Origin: Desulfobacterales bacterium
GTDB lineage: Bacteria; Desulfobacterota; DSM-4660; Desulfatiglandales; Desulfatiglandaceae
NCBI GenBank assembly: GCA_022013615.1
Contig: JAKLQB010000725.1
Coordinates: forward strand, 1 to 5,851
DNA: 5,851 nucleotides
Reading direction: 5' to 3'
Within the stretch, counting starts at the first letter, position 1. Every line of letters starts with the position of its first letter. Positions 5,492 to 5,851 of this stretch are shown here, piece after piece. The position numbers and the translations under genes are program-made. The notes under the pieces are model-generated. The model worked only from the letters and a program-made list of their open reading frames with translations, was not told where the DNA came from and ran no database searches.

Positions 5492-5690
5492 TTCCCATTC
5501 TTTACGTGGACTTAACCCCTTTTAACCCATATGTCCTATGTCAAGTGCTGACCCTTTTCCCTTTTCGCGGTATATAGTGTCTTTTCGCTCTTGCCATCAA
5601 TTATTGTGAATAATGCTTTTTTTGCCCCTAAAAAACTCGATATAGGGCCTAAATAAGGGTGTTTTTACGGTTGTTTTTTAATAATTATAG

Positions 5691-5707
5691 ATAGTTAGCT
5701 TGGCCCG
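5691..5707 (-). repeat. Imperfect direct repeat, copy 2
   Basis: On the plus strand ATAGTTAGCTTGGCCCG. It matches copy 1 at 12 of the first 13 bases, then differs by a short gap in the C-run. Its C-rich end overlaps the first tract of the minus-strand G-quadruplex motif. Confidence 0.4.
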
Positions 5708-5728
5708 ACCCTCTCACACCCCTCACCC
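5704..5728 (-). other. G-quadruplex-type motif on the minus strand
   Basis: Read on the minus strand, four G-tracts occur: GGG (5728-5726), GGGG (5722-5719), GGG (5711-5709) and GGG (5706-5704). The loops between them are 3, 7 and 2 bases. This satisfies the usual G3+N1-7 rule. It lies just past the TGA that closes a coding-like frame at 5729-5842. Whether it folds is untested. Confidence 0.5.
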
Positions 5729-5842
5729 TCACCGGGGACTTTCTTTCATGGCTGCCGTGAACGGATAAAAGTACTTCAAAAAGGCTTCAAATTTCATGGA
5801 TAAAGACCCTTCCTTCAGCATCCATTGTTCGGGAGATTTCAA
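5729..5842 (-). pseudogene. 37-codon coding-like frame at the window end
   Basis: From a TTG at 5842-5840 to TGA at 5731-5729, with GAGG a few bases ahead of the TTG. The predicted peptide contains SPEQWMLKEGSLSMKFEAFL, followed by KYFYPFTAAMKESPR. It is rich in aromatic and charged residues and reads like the C-terminus of a real protein. A TGA at 5851-5849 closes the frame upstream, so it cannot simply run in from outside the window. It overlaps another coding-like frame (5787-5851). A frameshifted 3' end of one gene is the simplest joint explanation. I do not recognise the family. Confidence 0.3.
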
Positions 5843-5851
5843 CGATCCTCA
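5787..5851 (-). CDS. Possible 3' end of a gene entering from the right
   Basis: This minus-strand frame is open at the window edge and ends at TGA 5789-5787. Its 20 visible residues read RIVEISRTMDAEGRVFIHEI, which has the alternating hydrophobic pattern of beta strands at a protein terminus. It is the only minus frame that stays open across the edge for more than a few codons. The evidence is thin. The overlapping frame at 5729-5842 is equally protein-like, so either this is the true end or a frameshift links the two. Confidence 0.25.
   Translation of the reverse strand, partial: RIVEISRTMDAEGRVFIHEI

Larger units (their letters stand above)
5380..5786. other. AT-rich intergenic region with repeats, no full gene
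   Basis: No frame here looks like an intact gene. The region contains homopolymer runs and a weak AT-only hairpin (ATTATT at 5600-5605, AATAAT at 5609-5614) followed by seven Ts. It also holds two copies of an imperfect repeat and a C-rich tract, which are listed separately. The minus-strand reading GGGTCAGCACTTGACATAGG around 5535-5554 resembles, by memory only, non-coding sequence seen beside REP-associated transposases. This may therefore be the scar of a mobile element. Confidence 0.4.

Noticed and set aside
1..5851. CRISPR array, tRNA or rRNA genes
   Set aside because: No regularly spaced repeats with spacers, no tRNA-like cloverleaf with TTCRA-type arm and no rRNA-like sequence noticed on reading either strand.

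Overview
This is a gene-poor, partly decayed stretch of a bacterial chromosome or metagenomic contig with moderate GC content. The support for a bacterium is a good sigma70-type promoter (TTGACC, 17 bp, TAGAAT) ahead of the only plus-strand gene, plus clear Shine-Dalgarno sequences. The gene content (an AmmeMemoRadiSam radical SAM enzyme, a second PflA-like radical SAM gene in decay and a short AlaX editing protein) fits an anaerobe. No lineage can be named from the sequence alone.

Layout. Positions 1-338 hold no confident gene, only a doubtful 51-codon ORF. Positions 339-1008 (minus) hold a two-gene operon: a 96-residue helical protein followed by a TumE-family (DUF6516) toxin. The genes overlap by 11 bp and the second starts at TTG, so this is a predicted toxin-antitoxin pair. 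Positions 1009-1520 are intergenic: a likely promoter for the pair, a hairpin, a 35-codon orphan ORF that may be a gene remnant, and a 140-bp block of consecutive inverted repeats. Positions 1521-1955 (minus) encode a short AlaX-type alanyl-tRNA editing protein. Positions 2063-3256 (minus) encode a 397-residue conserved-looking all-alpha protein of unknown function, with an unusual four-copy heptamer repeat just upstream. Positions 3374-4242 (minus) are a radical SAM pseudogene with an out-of-frame internal deletion that removes the third cluster cysteine, plus a TAG nonsense codon. Positions 4323-5339 (plus) encode intact AmrS with its own promoter, RBS and probable terminator. Positions 5340-5851 hold no full gene: an AT-rich spacer with a 220-bp-spaced imperfect direct repeat, a G-quadruplex-type motif on the minus strand, and coding-like fragments at the window edge.

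How the genes relate. AlaX, the 397-residue protein and the radical SAM pseudogene are co-directional but separated by gaps of about 107 and 117 bp, so one tight operon is not obvious. AmrS is divergent from the pseudogene, and its promoter sits directly against the pseudogene start codon. The AMMECR1 and Memo partners of AmrS are not in the window. The strongest candidate for a little-described system is the TumE operon with its non-HTH partner. The 397-residue protein is the largest unknown.
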